Position numbers and translations under genes: made by a program
Assembly: GCA_000252485.1 (NCBI GenBank)
Contig: JH611016.1
Coordinates: forward strand, 1-37,349
Origin: Prochloron didemni P4-Papua_New_Guinea
Lineage (GTDB): Bacteria > Cyanobacteriota > Cyanobacteriia > Cyanobacteriales > Prochloraceae
Length of the DNA: 37,349 nucleotides
Reading direction: 5' to 3'
The notes under the pieces: model-generated
Told to the model about the DNA's origin: nothing
Database searches by the model: none
Seen by the model: the letters and a program-made list of their open reading frames with translations, nothing else
In this document: in pieces, positions 8,467 through 17,627 of the stretch
How the letters are laid out: every line of letters begins with the position of its first letter
How positions within the stretch are numbered: position 1 is the stretch's first letter

Positions 8467-9001
8467 ACTGAGGGAAATGCAGGAATATTTAGCTGGTTTA
8501 AACTGGGAATTACAGTTAAAGCCCAATAGCTTGGAAATAGAGGAAACTGGAGATACCTTCATGGCTAATGCTTGTTTGAAAGCATCTCAGGTAGCTGTGG
8601 CTCTGGGAGAGTGGGCGATCGCTGATGATTCTGGTTTGGCGGTAGATGCTCTTCATGGCGCTCCGGGGCTTTATTCTGCTCGTTACGGTTCTACAGATGA
8701 AGAACGGATTGGGAGATTGTTGCGAGAACTGGGAGACAGGGAGGATCGACAAGCTAGGTTTATTTGTGCGGTGGCGATGGCTACTCCTGATGGTTTGATC
8801 GCTTATCAAAGTGAGGGGGTTTGTGAAGGGGAAATTCTCTTTCAACCTCTGGGAAATAAAGGTTTTGGTTACGACCCTATTTTTTACGTGCCTCAAGAAC
8901 AAAAAACTTTTGCTCAAATGTTGCCTGCCATCAAGCGCGAATTGAGTCATCGGGGCAAAGCTTTTGAGGCTTTGCTCCCTCAATTAAAAAAAATTGTCTA
9001 G
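8423..9001 (+). CDS. rdgB: XTP/dITP diphosphatase (RdgB/HAM1 family)
   Basis: This 192-residue cytosolic enzyme hydrolyses non-canonical purine triphosphates (dITP, XTP) to monophosphate and pyrophosphate, keeping them out of DNA and RNA. Family motifs are complete: VATSNPGKLREM at the N-terminus, the acidic DDSGLAVDAL, GAPGLYSARY, GFGYDPIFYVP and KRELSHRGKA near the C-terminus. Its ATG overlaps by one base the repaired stop codon of the upstream mutase (TAATG), which implies translational coupling. It converges on glnB with only 9 nt between the two genes. Confidence 0.95.
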   Translation: MERKKLIVATSNPGKLREMQEYLAGLNWELQLKPNSLEIEETGDTFMANACLKASQVAVALGEWAIADDSGLAVDALHGAPGLYSARYGSTDEERIGRLLRELGDREDRQARFICAVAMATPDGLIAYQSEGVCEGEILFQPLGNKGFGYDPIFYVPQEQKTFAQMLPAIKRELSHRGKAFEALLPQLKKIV

Positions 9002-9010
9002 AGTGAGAGA

Positions 9011-9361
<351 letters not shown>

Positions 9362-9519
9362 TTATTTTGTTGTTTTGTTGTTTTCTCTTGAGGATTTCTT
9401 CCAAACCATCTATTTGCCAGTTAAACCTGCTTTCATTTTAGATGACAGCAGCATTGAGGGGAAATATTAAGATTTAACTACTGCTGGATAGATGTTCTCC
9501 AAAATAAGAATACATCATT

Positions 9520-9800
9520 CTGGTTGATGCTAAGTTTCCAACTGTTGTGAATCGGTTTAATAACTTAGTCAAAGCTAAGAAGGAATTGACCGGATTCTAG
9601 AGAAGTTATTTTTCGGATTTTGCAAGAAACAATTATGGAATTGCATAATGGGTTAAATAACTTTCACAAAAAAGGAGTTTTGGCTTTATTTATTTTCTTT
9701 AATACAGATGAGCAATTGCAATCTCTTGTTTTTTCTAAGTTTCAAGCAAATTTAATAACCGAATAGCATATTAAGCTTTTTAAGCTAGAATAAATTTATA
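9520..9800 (+). pseudogene. Possible transposase remnant in a long gap
   Basis: In the 670-nt gap 9350-10022 the only coding-like stretch begins near 9525, reading DAKFPTVVNRFNNLVKAKKE before a stop. It weakly recalls the D-x-F-H-V...N segment of ISL3-type transposases. The rest is broken by stops in all frames. This is a weak call. Confidence 0.2.
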
Positions 9801-10022
9801 TAAATTTTCATTGTAACTTTTGATTTGTTAGAACAAGATTCCAGAAGGTGATCATGTCATATGTTAAGATTGCCAATCTATAATTTTTGTAAAGATTTAA
9901 TACAAATAATTATAACAGAAGAGGGCAGATGTGAAAAGATTCCTGTATAGTTGGTGTAAAATAGGCAATTCTTGTAAACGCTTATTTTTAATAAACGGAC
10001 TCGTAACTCTACAATAAAACTG

Positions 10023-10121
10023 TTATACCAAATCCGCTTTACAGAGTAGAGGAAAAAACAGCCTGTAACCCAGACAGTGTCTAGAGCGTTGACTATACTT
10101 TTTAACCCGGATTTGATATTA
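10023..10121. mobile_element. MITE-like element with TTATACCAAATCCG ends
   Basis: A 99-bp segment is bounded by TTATACCAAATCCG (10023-10036) and CGGATTTGATATTA (10108-10121); the ends match as inverted repeats at 12 of 14 positions. There is no coding capacity. It abuts a heptamer array. Confidence 0.55.
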
Positions 10122-10122
10122 G

Positions 10123-10198
10123 TTGTTAATTGTTAATTGTTAATTGTTAATTGTTAATTGTTAATTGTTAATTGTTAATTGTTAATTGTTAATTGTTA
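10123..10198. repeat. Heptamer tandem array (TTGTTAA), about 11 copies
   Basis: Nearly 11 perfect copies of TTGTTAA. The array runs into the 3' end of the thioesterase gene: on the minus strand it supplies the last codons (Asn-Asn) and the TAA stop. Confidence 0.9.
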
Positions 10199-10614
10199 TA
10201 CTCGCTACTAGCAAAATTATACAACCATTCAATCATTGAAGTAGGAACAGACATTCTCTTTCTGCTGTCAGTAGCTATACAAACATGCTTAGTAGTAGCT
10301 TTTGCTAATAGTTTCTCAGAGCTAGAATTAAAAATTTGATAATTAATCTCAAATTCATTGTCGCTTAATTGCTGCGGTTGTAGCTGAATTGACAGTTTAT
10401 CTCCGCAACGTATGGGAAGAAAATAGTTGGCAGAACTATGAACTATGGGAATAGCCAGCTCGGTATCTCTTACCAATTGGTTAAAATTGATTCCTACTGT
10501 CAATAGAGATTCTTCATAGGCTTCATGACAGATGACTAAAAGATTGGCAAAATAAAGTACTCCCGCCGCATCAGTATCTGATAAATGAACTGTACGACTA
10601 TAAGAAAATATCAT
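10189..10614 (-). CDS. 1,4-dihydroxy-2-naphthoyl-CoA thioesterase family (hotdog fold)
   Basis: A 141-residue single-domain hotdog thioesterase. The N-terminus VHLSDTDAAGVLYFANLL carries the family's catalytic Asp in DTDAAGVLYF, and CHEAYEESL follows, both typical of the cyanobacterial DHNA-CoA hydrolase that releases 1,4-dihydroxy-2-naphthoate for phylloquinone synthesis. Specificity is inferred from family resemblance; a generic acyl-CoA thioesterase is possible. It lies 16 nt after the coiled-coil gene on the same strand, so it is probably the third gene of an operon with the DUF815 ATPase. Its last codons and stop come from the heptamer array. Confidence 0.85.
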   Translation of the reverse strand: MIFSYSRTVHLSDTDAAGVLYFANLLVICHEAYEESLLTVGINFNQLVRDTELAIPIVHSSANYFLPIRCGDKLSIQLQPQQLSDNEFEINYQIFNSSSEKLLAKATTKHVCIATDSRKRMSVPTSMIEWLYNFASSEYNN

Positions 10615-10630
10615 AATTTAAATGAAGCGA

Positions 10631-11527
10631 TCAGTTTATTCCTACTGGATGGTTTTGGCTGATGTTATTGGCTAAATTATCATCTATTTGTTGCTTCAGT
10701 TTCTGTTTGCTATAAATTTGGTCTAGGAGAATATCTAGAGCTTCTTTTCCAGCCACCAAGCTAGTTTCAATTTTTGCTTTTTCTTCTCGTAATTGAGATA
10801 TGCGATAATTCAAATTCAAGAACTGAATATTCAATTCATCTTGGCGTTGTTTCAGAACCTTTATTTGAGTTTGTAAATCGTATTTTTCTCCTTCTAACTC
10901 TTGTTTATTCCGTTCTAAGTTAGTAAAGTATTGATTGAGTTGGTCTCGGTGCTTTTGTTTCTCTGTCAGCTTAATTTGCAAGATTGCTAATTGCCGTTTC
11001 AAAAGATTTAATTTAGTTTGAGCAGGATAAATTAACAGTGTTTTCACTGAGAGTGATTGATTCAGTTCCGCTTGTCTTTGCTCTAGTTTTTGCAATTTTT
11101 GGTGTAATTGTTCTTCTTGCTCAAGCTTTTCTTCTTGGAAATACCTGATTTCCCCATAGAGTTCATTTCTATGCTCGTGAAGTTCTGCAACTCGATCTAG
11201 CAGGCGATCGCGCTCTGCTTTTAAGGATTTAGTGTTAGCTTCTAGTTCTTGTTGAATTATTTTGGCGTTGGAAACGGATTGGTATAGTTCTGTTTTCTTT
11301 TCTTCGAGGACTTTAATCTGATTTTGCAGAGACCCTTTCAACTTTTTTTCCTGAGCGATACGTCGTTGATCGGCAACGACAAATCCGGCGTAACTTGCTG
11401 GAATGGTAATTAACCCAATCAGTAAGGCATTGTTCAAGTTTTCCCGGGTCACTAGCCCCAATGCCAAGCTGGTGGAGAAAGCCACCGAAACGAGAATAAT
11501 TTGATTGACTAGCTTAGATGATTCCAT
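10631..11527 (-). CDS. Membrane-anchored long coiled-coil protein
   Basis: From ATG 11527 the product is about 298 residues (a TTG at 11548 would add seven). Two hydrophobic helices near the N-terminus (about residues 7-25 and 33-52) are followed by some 230 residues of nearly uninterrupted Leu/Glu/Lys/Gln heptads, so a long coiled coil should project from the membrane. I do not recognise a named family. It lies between a DUF815 ATPase and a thioesterase with tight spacing (28 nt and 16 nt), which suggests cotranscription. A structural or tethering role can only be guessed. Confidence 0.75.
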   Translation of the reverse strand: MESSKLVNQIILVSVAFSTSLALGLVTRENLNNALLIGLITIPASYAGFVVADQRRIAQEKKLKGSLQNQIKVLEEKKTELYQSVSNAKIIQQELEANTKSLKAERDRLLDRVAELHEHRNELYGEIRYFQEEKLEQEEQLHQKLQKLEQRQAELNQSLSVKTLLIYPAQTKLNLLKRQLAILQIKLTEKQKHRDQLNQYFTNLERNKQELEGEKYDLQTQIKVLKQRQDELNIQFLNLNYRISQLREEKAKIETSLVAGKEALDILLDQIYSKQKLKQQIDDNLANNISQNHPVGIN

Positions 11528-11555
11528 ATTATTTCTAGCTGGATGCAAATCTACT

Positions 11556-12854
11556 CTACAAACTTAATTCCCCCTGGAGTTCGTCAATAAATTGTCTTGC
11601 AGTGCGTCCAGAACGCCCATTATGCTTGGTTGCCCATTGTTTGGCACGTTGCTCTAACTCTTGGTTAGTTAGAGCAATTTTAGCTTGCTCTGCCAAATGA
11701 CGGACGATTTTCAGATAGGTATCTTGGTTGGCTGGTTCAAAAGTGAGAGTCAAACCAAAGCGATCGCTGAAAGACAATTTCTCTTGAACTGTATCCCAAG
11801 TATGTACTTCATCGCCAGCAGCAGGACTCCGGCGATCTGCAAAAAACTCCCGCACCAAATGACGGCGATTAGATGTAGCATAAACCACAACGTTTTCCGC
11901 TCTCGCAGTAACACTTCCTTCTAATACCACTTTTAATGCTTTAAAGGCATCGTCATCTTCTTCAAAAGAGAGATCATCTACAAAGATAATAAATTTTTGC
12001 GGTACGTGCCGCAATTTTTCCATAATAGTAGGCAAGTATTGTAACTCAGATTTGGTTACTTCAATCAGTCTTAGTCCCTTGTCCCTATATTTTGGTAATA
12101 ATCCTTTGACGAGGGAAGACTTTCCGGAACCGCGACTGCCATAGAGCAGAACGTGGAGTGCTGGATATCCAGCCAGGAAGAATTGGGTATTTTTCAGCAA
12201 AGCTTCTTTTTGGGCATCATAACCCACGATGGAACTTAGGTTAACCGGATCGGGATGCTCGATGCCGAGCAAATTTCCGGAATGCCAACGGAAAGCGCCA
12301 TATGCAGCAAATATTCCTACACCTTGCTGTTTATAATAGTTGGCTAATTCTTCTAAAGCATCAGCCCAATTATCTTGCTGATGTAGAAAAGTTTTTGGTT
12401 CTGTGGAACAAAACCAAGCTACTGGGTTTACTGGAAGTTGGCAGGCAGTTTGTACCCAATAACTTAACTGTTGTGGATTTAAATTAGATAAACTCTGCAA
12501 AACTTGCAGATCTTGTTTTACTGCTGTGATGGTAGATGGGGGCAAATCTTCCAGGGAAACTTTCTGAACTTCACGACTAAAAGGATTATCGTCTTCCAGA
12601 ATTTGACTCTCTAGATAGTCTTGCCAACTTTGATTCCTCGCAGCTAAGGTTCTAAACCACTTACCGTAAGCTTCTAAACAGAGAATTGGAGTAGAAGTAC
12701 TTTTTTGGATATAGTGATTATTGAGGGTTTGCAACAGATTAACAAAGGCTTGACCAACTTCGTCGTGGAAAACAGATTGATAGAGTAACAGGGATGCGAC
12801 TTTGAGGTTAATCGCTCTACTGGAAAGAATTTCGGAATCGGTAAAATTGGACAT
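11556..12854 (-). CDS. DUF815 family AAA-type ATP-binding protein
   Basis: A 432-residue protein with an N-terminal helical region (about 1-205) and a C-terminal P-loop ATPase. Walker A is GSRGSGKSS at 239-247, Walker B is FIIFVDDLSF at 288-297, with a sensor-like YATSNRRH and the arginine-containing HNGRSGRTARQF near the C-terminus. This pattern is the DUF815 family, whose cellular role is not established. It heads a minus-strand run with the coiled-coil and thioesterase genes. The start has no strong ribosome site. Confidence 0.88.
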   Translation of the reverse strand: MSNFTDSEILSSRAINLKVASLLLYQSVFHDEVGQAFVNLLQTLNNHYIQKSTSTPILCLEAYGKWFRTLAARNQSWQDYLESQILEDDNPFSREVQKVSLEDLPPSTITAVKQDLQVLQSLSNLNPQQLSYWVQTACQLPVNPVAWFCSTEPKTFLHQQDNWADALEELANYYKQQGVGIFAAYGAFRWHSGNLLGIEHPDPVNLSSIVGYDAQKEALLKNTQFFLAGYPALHVLLYGSRGSGKSSLVKGLLPKYRDKGLRLIEVTKSELQYLPTIMEKLRHVPQKFIIFVDDLSFEEDDDAFKALKVVLEGSVTARAENVVVYATSNRRHLVREFFADRRSPAAGDEVHTWDTVQEKLSFSDRFGLTLTFEPANQDTYLKIVRHLAEQAKIALTNQELEQRAKQWATKHNGRSGRTARQFIDELQGELSL

Positions 12855-12938
12855 AGAAACTATTCTAGTGGATATTATGATATCGGTCTATGAAAGTGTT
12901 TAGTACTGAGTTCCAGCAACCGGTTGGTTGCTGTATAA

Positions 12939-12998
12939 CTATCAACTGTCCACTATCAACTGTCAACTGTCAACTGTCAACTATCAACTATCAACTGT
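12939..12998. repeat. Heptamer array (CAACTGT/CAACTAT)
   Basis: About eight units of a 7-bp repeat, lying just beyond the stop of the AAA gene that ends at 13006. In the sense of that gene the units read GTTGATA and GTTGACA. Confidence 0.85.
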
Positions 12999-13005
12999 TA
13001 TATAA

Positions 13006-14448
13006 CTAATTTTTAAGGCGATCGCGAAAATAACGTCGATATAAATCGCAACTGACAGTGACCCGATTTCCTTGGAGATTTACCAGTCCCATACTGTGTA
13101 ATTTAAACCCTTGCACTTGCTCTAACTCCACAGTCGCTGCTGCTTTTAAAACCCGTTGAAAAGCTGTGGCAAGGTCAGGATTTTGTTGTAAATTCCACAA
13201 GTGACGGTGTAAGTGGTCGCGATAAATTCCTGTATCTGTAGCTGCAGTGGAAACTAACTCCTTGAGGGGAATAGTTTGTCTTGCCAAATGGTGTAAAGAG
13301 AGGCGCACTAGATAAGGATGACCTGCTAGTAACTGCATTAACTGAGAAATAATTTCCTGCTCTTGAGGGAGTCCGTGACGCTGGGTTAAGTCTCTTAACT
13401 GTTCTGGAGTAAATGGTTTTAACTCAATTGCCAAACCTAGATTAAAAGGGGATTGATTAATATTTAAGGGAATGTAAATTTCTGTACATTGAACCAAGAG
13501 CAACCGCAGTTTTTGCCAGATTGGTTGATTTTTACCTTTTTCGTGCCAGGAACGGACCAAGGAAAAAAATTCTGGAGCTATTTTTAGATGCTTGAACAGT
13601 TGGTTGACTTCTTCTAAAGCTAAAACTATGGGGGAGGGTATTTGTTGCAGTAAATATGCTTCCAGGTAGAAAGTGCAACTCATTTTACTACCCAGATCTT
13701 GATCCCAATAATCGTTTAGTTTTGGTTCTAACTCCAGTTGACGAGTCAGATTGGCGCAAAACCAGCGCAACAATTTTTCTAAATCTGTCAGTACGCTTTC
13801 TTCTGCTTCCTGAAAATCTAAAAGTGCGGTTTTGTAGTTGCCCGTGCCAGCGCGAGCTAAAATTCTATTCATTAAGGAAGTTTTGCCCATCTGTCTAGGT
13901 GCTTTCAGTTGGATCAACGCCCCTGGTTTGAGGATTTCTTCGTAACATCTCTGTTCCTGAGGAACTCGCTCCACATAAAAAGTAGAATTTAAAGGAACGC
14001 TGCCATCAGGCAATTCTAGTTCTAGCAAATCTTCAGCACTAGGAGTTTGTGAAGTTGGGCCGGTTTGTTTTGGATCAGTTGGCAAGATAGAAGCCGATTG
14101 ATCTGGTTCTAACTTTTGCCTTACTTTCTCAGCAATGCGATCGATTGTCAGCTCCTTCATGAGAGAATTTTGGTCATGGCTAATTTGTCTTTCTAGTACT
14201 GAGTGAAGGTTAGCTTTAGAAACTTTTTCTCCTATTACCTCTGAAAGCAATCTCCATAGTTTAGGGGCAACTCCTTGTTTGATATAATTGGCAGAATAGC
14301 CATATTCTTCTGCTATCTGGTCATAGGTCTTTTTTGCCGCTTGCCAAGATTCTCGCAGGATTATTCTTTGAATATCATTTAAATGCTCTCCTGTTTGGCT
14401 ATAAACCAATTTTTCCGCAAATTCCAGAACTTCTTCTATAGCCCTCAT
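13006..14448 (-). CDS. vMAP-type HTH plus AAA-like NTPase
   Basis: A 480-residue, two-part protein. Residues 1-85 (VLEFAEKLVYSQTGEHLNDIQ, QIAEEYGYSANYIKQ) match the N-terminal helix-turn-helix found on cyanobacterial vWA-MoxR-associated and AAA-35 proteins. After a Pro/Thr linker comes an AAA-like NTPase with Walker A APRQMGKTS at 183-191, Walker B IVLALEEV at 274-281 and a C-terminal winged-helix-like region. Such proteins are often seen next to effectors in predicted signalling or conflict systems; here no WD40, CHAT or TIR effector is fused or adjacent. The partner and substrate are unknown. Confidence 0.82.
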   Translation of the reverse strand: MRAIEEVLEFAEKLVYSQTGEHLNDIQRIILRESWQAAKKTYDQIAEEYGYSANYIKQGVAPKLWRLLSEVIGEKVSKANLHSVLERQISHDQNSLMKELTIDRIAEKVRQKLEPDQSASILPTDPKQTGPTSQTPSAEDLLELELPDGSVPLNSTFYVERVPQEQRCYEEILKPGALIQLKAPRQMGKTSLMNRILARAGTGNYKTALLDFQEAEESVLTDLEKLLRWFCANLTRQLELEPKLNDYWDQDLGSKMSCTFYLEAYLLQQIPSPIVLALEEVNQLFKHLKIAPEFFSLVRSWHEKGKNQPIWQKLRLLLVQCTEIYIPLNINQSPFNLGLAIELKPFTPEQLRDLTQRHGLPQEQEIISQLMQLLAGHPYLVRLSLHHLARQTIPLKELVSTAATDTGIYRDHLHRHLWNLQQNPDLATAFQRVLKAAATVELEQVQGFKLHSMGLVNLQGNRVTVSCDLYRRYFRDRLKN

Positions 14449-14505
14449 TTATACAAACCTATTGTCACAAATTCAATGCGGTCACGAAGTGGCGCTGCGT
14501 GTGCT

Positions 14506-14536
14506 GCGAAGCAGATCCCGCAGGGATCAGCTTCGC
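14506..14536. repeat. GC-rich hairpin upstream of the AAA gene
   Basis: GCGAAGC and GATCCC at 14506-14519 pair with GGGATC and GCTTCGC at 14523-14536 around a 3-nt loop, with one mismatch. The flanking 14449-14784 stretch has no gene; it also holds a spaced inverted repeat, AATTGACC at 14596-14603 and GGTCAATT at 14643-14650, which could be an operator. Confidence 0.55.
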
Positions 14537-14784
14537 TGGCACTGCGGGATCGCCTCTGAGAAAATAGCATCATTTATTGACCTATCGGGGGTAGTAATTG
14601 ACCCAAGTTATTTAGGAGTAATTTATAATTGTTGATTAATTTGGTCAATTTGTACAAAGTTTCTATACTTTCACCCAATCAGTTTTTAGATTCGTTTTAA
14701 GCGAAGTCAAAACCAACTTTGGCCCAATAAAAGATCTAACTCTAAATGCTATCATATCAGCCTACCATCTATGGTAGCTAAAGC

Positions 14785-14931
14785 TATAGCAATGAGCAAT
14801 GAACAATTAACAATTAACAATTAAGAGGTTCATAAGAAACATGCACATGCACGCTTTGTACAAAGGTGATACAGCAGATGCAGTACTTTTGTAGAAAAAT
14901 GTAGCGTGTAACGACACTTTAGGACGCTATA
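14785..14931 (+). mobile_element. MITE copy M1 (TATAGC...GCTATA family)
   Basis: It starts TATAGCAATGAGCAATG with short heptamer-type repeats, has a core that forms an imperfect palindrome (TACAAAGGTGATACAG / GTACTTTTGTA) and a TGTAGCGTGTAACGACAC motif, and ends GACGCTATA. The core is shared with copies at 17261, 22343 and 26377. Confidence 0.65.
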
Positions 14932-14937
14932 TATAGC

Positions 14938-15300
14938 AGTTGACAGTTGATAGCTCCTGACGGAGAATTCAAAATTCAAAATTCAAAAATTCAAAATTTA
15001 ATTCGTGGCGAATGTCTCCGCAAAAAATGGCAGAAACTAGAAAAGCCTTATTCCTCTTGGGTTTTAGCTTGTTGTCAATTTCAAGTTTCTGGAGAGTGGA
15101 CAGTTGATAGTTATACTGCTTGCGGTGCCCTTCAACTACGCGGCCCCTGAGCGCTTGCCCTGAGCGTAGTCGAAGGGCTTGCCCTGAGCGTAGTCGAAGG
15201 GTAGCCGAAGGGCAGGGACCGGGTCGTCGAACTGCTCTCCAAGGTTGCTCTGATATCATAGTAAACACTTTCATAGGCCAGTATATATAGCATTTCTCAT
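14938..15300 (+). repeat. Composite interspersed repeat R2, copy a
   Basis: A long repeat also present on the other strand at 22577-22850 and 22851-23031. It contains an AATTCAA heptamer array, a conserved block starting ATGGCAGAAACT that reads MAETRKALFLLGFSLLSI, the CCCTGAGCGTAGTCGAAGGG module twice, and a right end GCATTTCTCATACTTG. It may be a non-autonomous element; no transposase is present. Confidence 0.55.
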
Positions 15301-15319
15301 ACTTGTTCGCTCATCAGAA

Positions 15320-15356
15320 ATAGGTGCAGAAGCAGTCCGCAGGTTTATAGGTGTAC
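15320..15356 (+). repeat. 37-bp repeat R3, copy a
   Basis: ATAGGTGCAGAAGCAGTCCG plus 17 more bases are repeated exactly in reverse at 22309-22345. Between here and 15577 I see no gene. Confidence 0.7.
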
Positions 15357-15577
15357 ATATTGACCAAGGAACCCTATATATAGGATTATAAAAAACTATT
15401 CTGAACCCGGGAAGGAAACATAGAACAACGAGGGAACTGGAAAACAAATAATATCAAATAAAAATACAAGCTCCAAATTTTATTGCTTATCTTGGCTGGG
15501 ATGAAAATTTCTAGGCTGGTTGCAGATTTATTGATTATAATTTCCGTGAAGCGAGGTTTAGTTAGTTGTAGAAGAAG

Positions 15578-15733
15578 ATATAGCGCTACGCGCAATTAAA
15601 AATTAAAAATTAAAAATTAAAAATTAAAAATTAAAAATTAAAAATTAAAAATTAAAAATTAAAAATTCATTCAGAGGCTATGACTAGGTTTCAGGCTTTA
15701 TTAATGTCCTAACCTAAATGCGTAGTGCTATAT
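15578..15733. mobile_element. MITE copy M5 with an ATTAAAA heptamer array
   Basis: Terminal inverted repeats ATATAGCGCTACGC (15578-15591) and GCGTAGTGCTATAT (15720-15733) match at 13 of 14 positions. The left half is a heptamer array (ATTAAAA, about ten units); the right half has GGCTATGACTAGGTTTCAGGC, as in the copies at 26377 and 34087. Confidence 0.75.
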
Positions 15734-15805
15734 ATATAGTTTTATAGTTTTAGAGAATTATACCGTTTATAATATTAATAAGGAGCGCAAAGATGTTTGA
15801 GACTC

Positions 15806-16073
15806 TTATGCTAGCAGTGAATAAGTGCGTTTCAAAATAGCTACCTCTTTATCATCCTCAGCTTTAAGATAGCGATCGTAGTATTCTTCAATGGGACTGG
15901 GACTCTGAATCATGAGAATTGTTGATAAACTTCTTGAGACGACCGTTTTTTATTTCTTCTATCAATCTCTCGATCGCGTACTGCTCCGACTCAATCAAAA
16001 CCTGTCCCACAGGAGACTGAGCTTCTACTTCGGCGATCACTCTTTCTTTATTGATAACTCCAGTGCCTATCAT
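15806..16073 (-). pseudogene. Frameshifted small protein, about 89 codons
   Basis: The first frame, from ATG 16073, reads MIGTGVINKERVIAEVEAQS and continues through a helical, acidic segment to a stop at 15888. The next frame continues without a break as PIEEYYDRYLKAEDDKEVAI and ends at TAA 15806-15808, so a single indel near 15890-15900 seems to split one gene. I do not know the family; size and charge would suit an antitoxin-like protein. The 61-residue upstream part could still be translated alone. Confidence 0.5.
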
Positions 16074-16149
16074 TGATACTTTCAGCTAAGGTTTCCCAGT
16101 TCTGTTCGTAGTCTAGATTAGACAAAAAAATGATTGCTTAAACAAAAAA

Positions 16150-16219
16150 CCAACAACCAACACTTCGGCTACGTGCAGGGCAAGCGCTCAGTGCAGGCAA
16201 CCAACAACCAACAACCAAC
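16150..16219. repeat. CAACAAC heptamer array before ydcF
   Basis: CAACCAA-type units interrupted by an ACTTCGGCTACGTGCAGGGC module. The last units end 2 nt before the ydcF ATG, so no classical ribosome site exists there. Confidence 0.8.
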
Positions 16220-16221
16220 TC

Positions 16222-17013
16222 ATGAGCTTTTTATTTCTTTCTAAGTTACTGGTCTTATTTGTATATCCCGTAGGACTAACTTGCCTTCTCCTAGTTGTGG
16301 CTTTACTATTGTGGTGGAAAAATCCTCGCTGGGTTCCCTATCCCATCGCTTTAGCTTTGCTAGTATTGCTATTAACAAGTAACGGTTGGGTTAGCAATAC
16401 TTTAATCAAATCCCTGGAATGGCAAAATCTCCCAGCAAATCTACCTAACGCCGATGCCATAGTCGTTCTGGGAGGAGCCACTAGGTCGAAAATCGAACCT
16501 AGACCCATGGTAGATGTGGCAGAACAGGGCGACCGCGTTATTTATGCGGCCCAACTCTACAAGCAAAACAAAGCCCCTCTTATCATTATTAGTGGGGGAC
16601 GCATTAGTTGGCGCGGTGGCGGTTCTCCAGAAGCGAAGGACATAGGGGACTTGTTAGAATTTATGGGAGTTCCCCGCAGCTCTATTATCGAAGAACCGAA
16701 GTCTCTCAACACCTATGAAAATGCTTTCTACGTGAAGGATATTCTGGCTGAACGAGGGATTGAGCGAATTTTGCTGGTCACCTCCGCCATGCACATGCCT
16801 CGGGCTTTGGCCATTTTTAAGCATCAGGGAATAGATGCTATTGCTGCACCCACGGATTTTTTGGTGAGCCAACAGGAAGTAATGGAAACCGGTAGCAGCA
16901 TCCAAGCAGTAATTTTGTATAATTTACCTGATGCAGATCGCATTGCTAAAACTACGAAAGCAATTAAAGAATATATCGGAACCGTAGTTTATCGCCTTAA
17001 AGGCTGGCTTTAA
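16222..17013 (+). CDS. YdcF/ElyC (DUF218) family membrane protein
   Basis: A 263-residue protein with two N-terminal transmembrane helices (about 5-27 and 34-53) and a C-terminal DUF218 domain. The domain shows the family strands and loops: DAIVVLGG, APLIIISGG, AKDIGDLLEFMGV, SLNTYENA and LLVTSAMHMPRA. DUF218 proteins include SanA, ElyC and YdcF, linked to envelope integrity and undecaprenyl-carrier metabolism in E. coli, but the biochemical role is unsettled. A 74-residue gene follows by 22 nt. The start lies directly after a CAACCAA array. Confidence 0.88.
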   Translation: MSFLFLSKLLVLFVYPVGLTCLLLVVALLLWWKNPRWVPYPIALALLVLLLTSNGWVSNTLIKSLEWQNLPANLPNADAIVVLGGATRSKIEPRPMVDVAEQGDRVIYAAQLYKQNKAPLIIISGGRISWRGGGSPEAKDIGDLLEFMGVPRSSIIEEPKSLNTYENAFYVKDILAERGIERILLVTSAMHMPRALAIFKHQGIDAIAAPTDFLVSQQEVMETGSSIQAVILYNLPDADRIAKTTKAIKEYIGTVVYRLKGWL

Positions 17014-17035
17014 TTTTAGTTACTAAGATTGGTTT

Positions 17036-17260
17036 ATGTTAGAAGAATTTCGTCAAATTATACCCCCTTCTACTCCCGCTGCGGAGATTTTAGTTCGCCA
17101 TCAATTAGCCTTTGAGTTTCGTCGAGAAGTAGAATATCGAGCAGAATTTAAGCAATATTGTCAATGGTATCGGGAAACTGCAGCTCGACATCAAGAAGAG
17201 TTAGCCAAAATGCAGGGGGATATTAATATTTTCCGTTGGTTTTCGGGTAGGAGGAAATAA
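17036..17260 (+). CDS. Conserved hypothetical protein, 74 aa
   Basis: A small charged protein, largely helical, with a core FEFRREVEYRAEFKQYCQWY and a basic tail GRRK. No signal or membrane segment. It follows ydcF by 22 nt and may share its transcript. A MITE copy begins at the base after its stop codon. I cannot assign a function. Confidence 0.65.
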   Translation: MLEEFRQIIPPSTPAAEILVRHQLAFEFRREVEYRAEFKQYCQWYRETAARHQEELAKMQGDINIFRWFSGRRK

Positions 17261-17423
17261 GATAGCAATGAGCAATGAACAATTAACAATGAACAATGAA
17301 CAATGAACAATTAAGAGTTCGTGCAGAAAAATGCTCCTTTCGCTTTTTACAAAGGTGATATAGCAAATGCAGCACCTTTGTAAAAAAATGTAGCATGTAA
17401 CGACACCAGCGCGAAGCGCTATA
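17261..17423 (+). mobile_element. MITE copy M2, adjacent to a stop codon
   Basis: Starts GATAGCAATGAGCAATG immediately after the TAA at 17258-17260 and ends GAAGCGCTATAA. It shares the core palindrome TACAAAGGTGATATAGC / GCACCTTTGTA and the TGTAGCATGTAACGACAC motif with M1 and M3. Confidence 0.65.
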
Positions 17424-17474
17424 AATATCTCAAGGTTGTTTTAATTATAATTGCTGTTATTAATTGATAAGCTA

Positions 17475-17610
17475 TTATTCAATAACCAAAACACGAGCTT
17501 CTGATTCTGGCCAAGTATGAAAGTCATCAGGAATTATAGCTTCCCCTTCCATATAAACAAATTTTACTAGACGATGAGAGAATGGATTGATGTGGGGCTT
17601 GTATCAGATT
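17475..17610 (-). pseudogene. Short coding remnant upstream of the SMI1 gene
   Basis: On the minus strand a frame reads KFVYMEGEAIIPDDFHTWPE and continues SEARVLVIE to a TAA at 17475-17477. From its only ATG (17552) it would be 25 residues. The composition looks like protein rather than random sequence, but the 5' part is missing. The family is unknown. Confidence 0.3.
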
Positions 17611-17627
17611 GACCTAAGAGGAGAACA

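Noticed and set aside
8516-8983. 155-codon ORF antisense to rdgB
   Set aside because: It is a shadow frame of a well-supported gene.
15386-15595. 69-codon minus-strand ORF
   Set aside because: It includes a MITE end and low-complexity sequence with no coding character.
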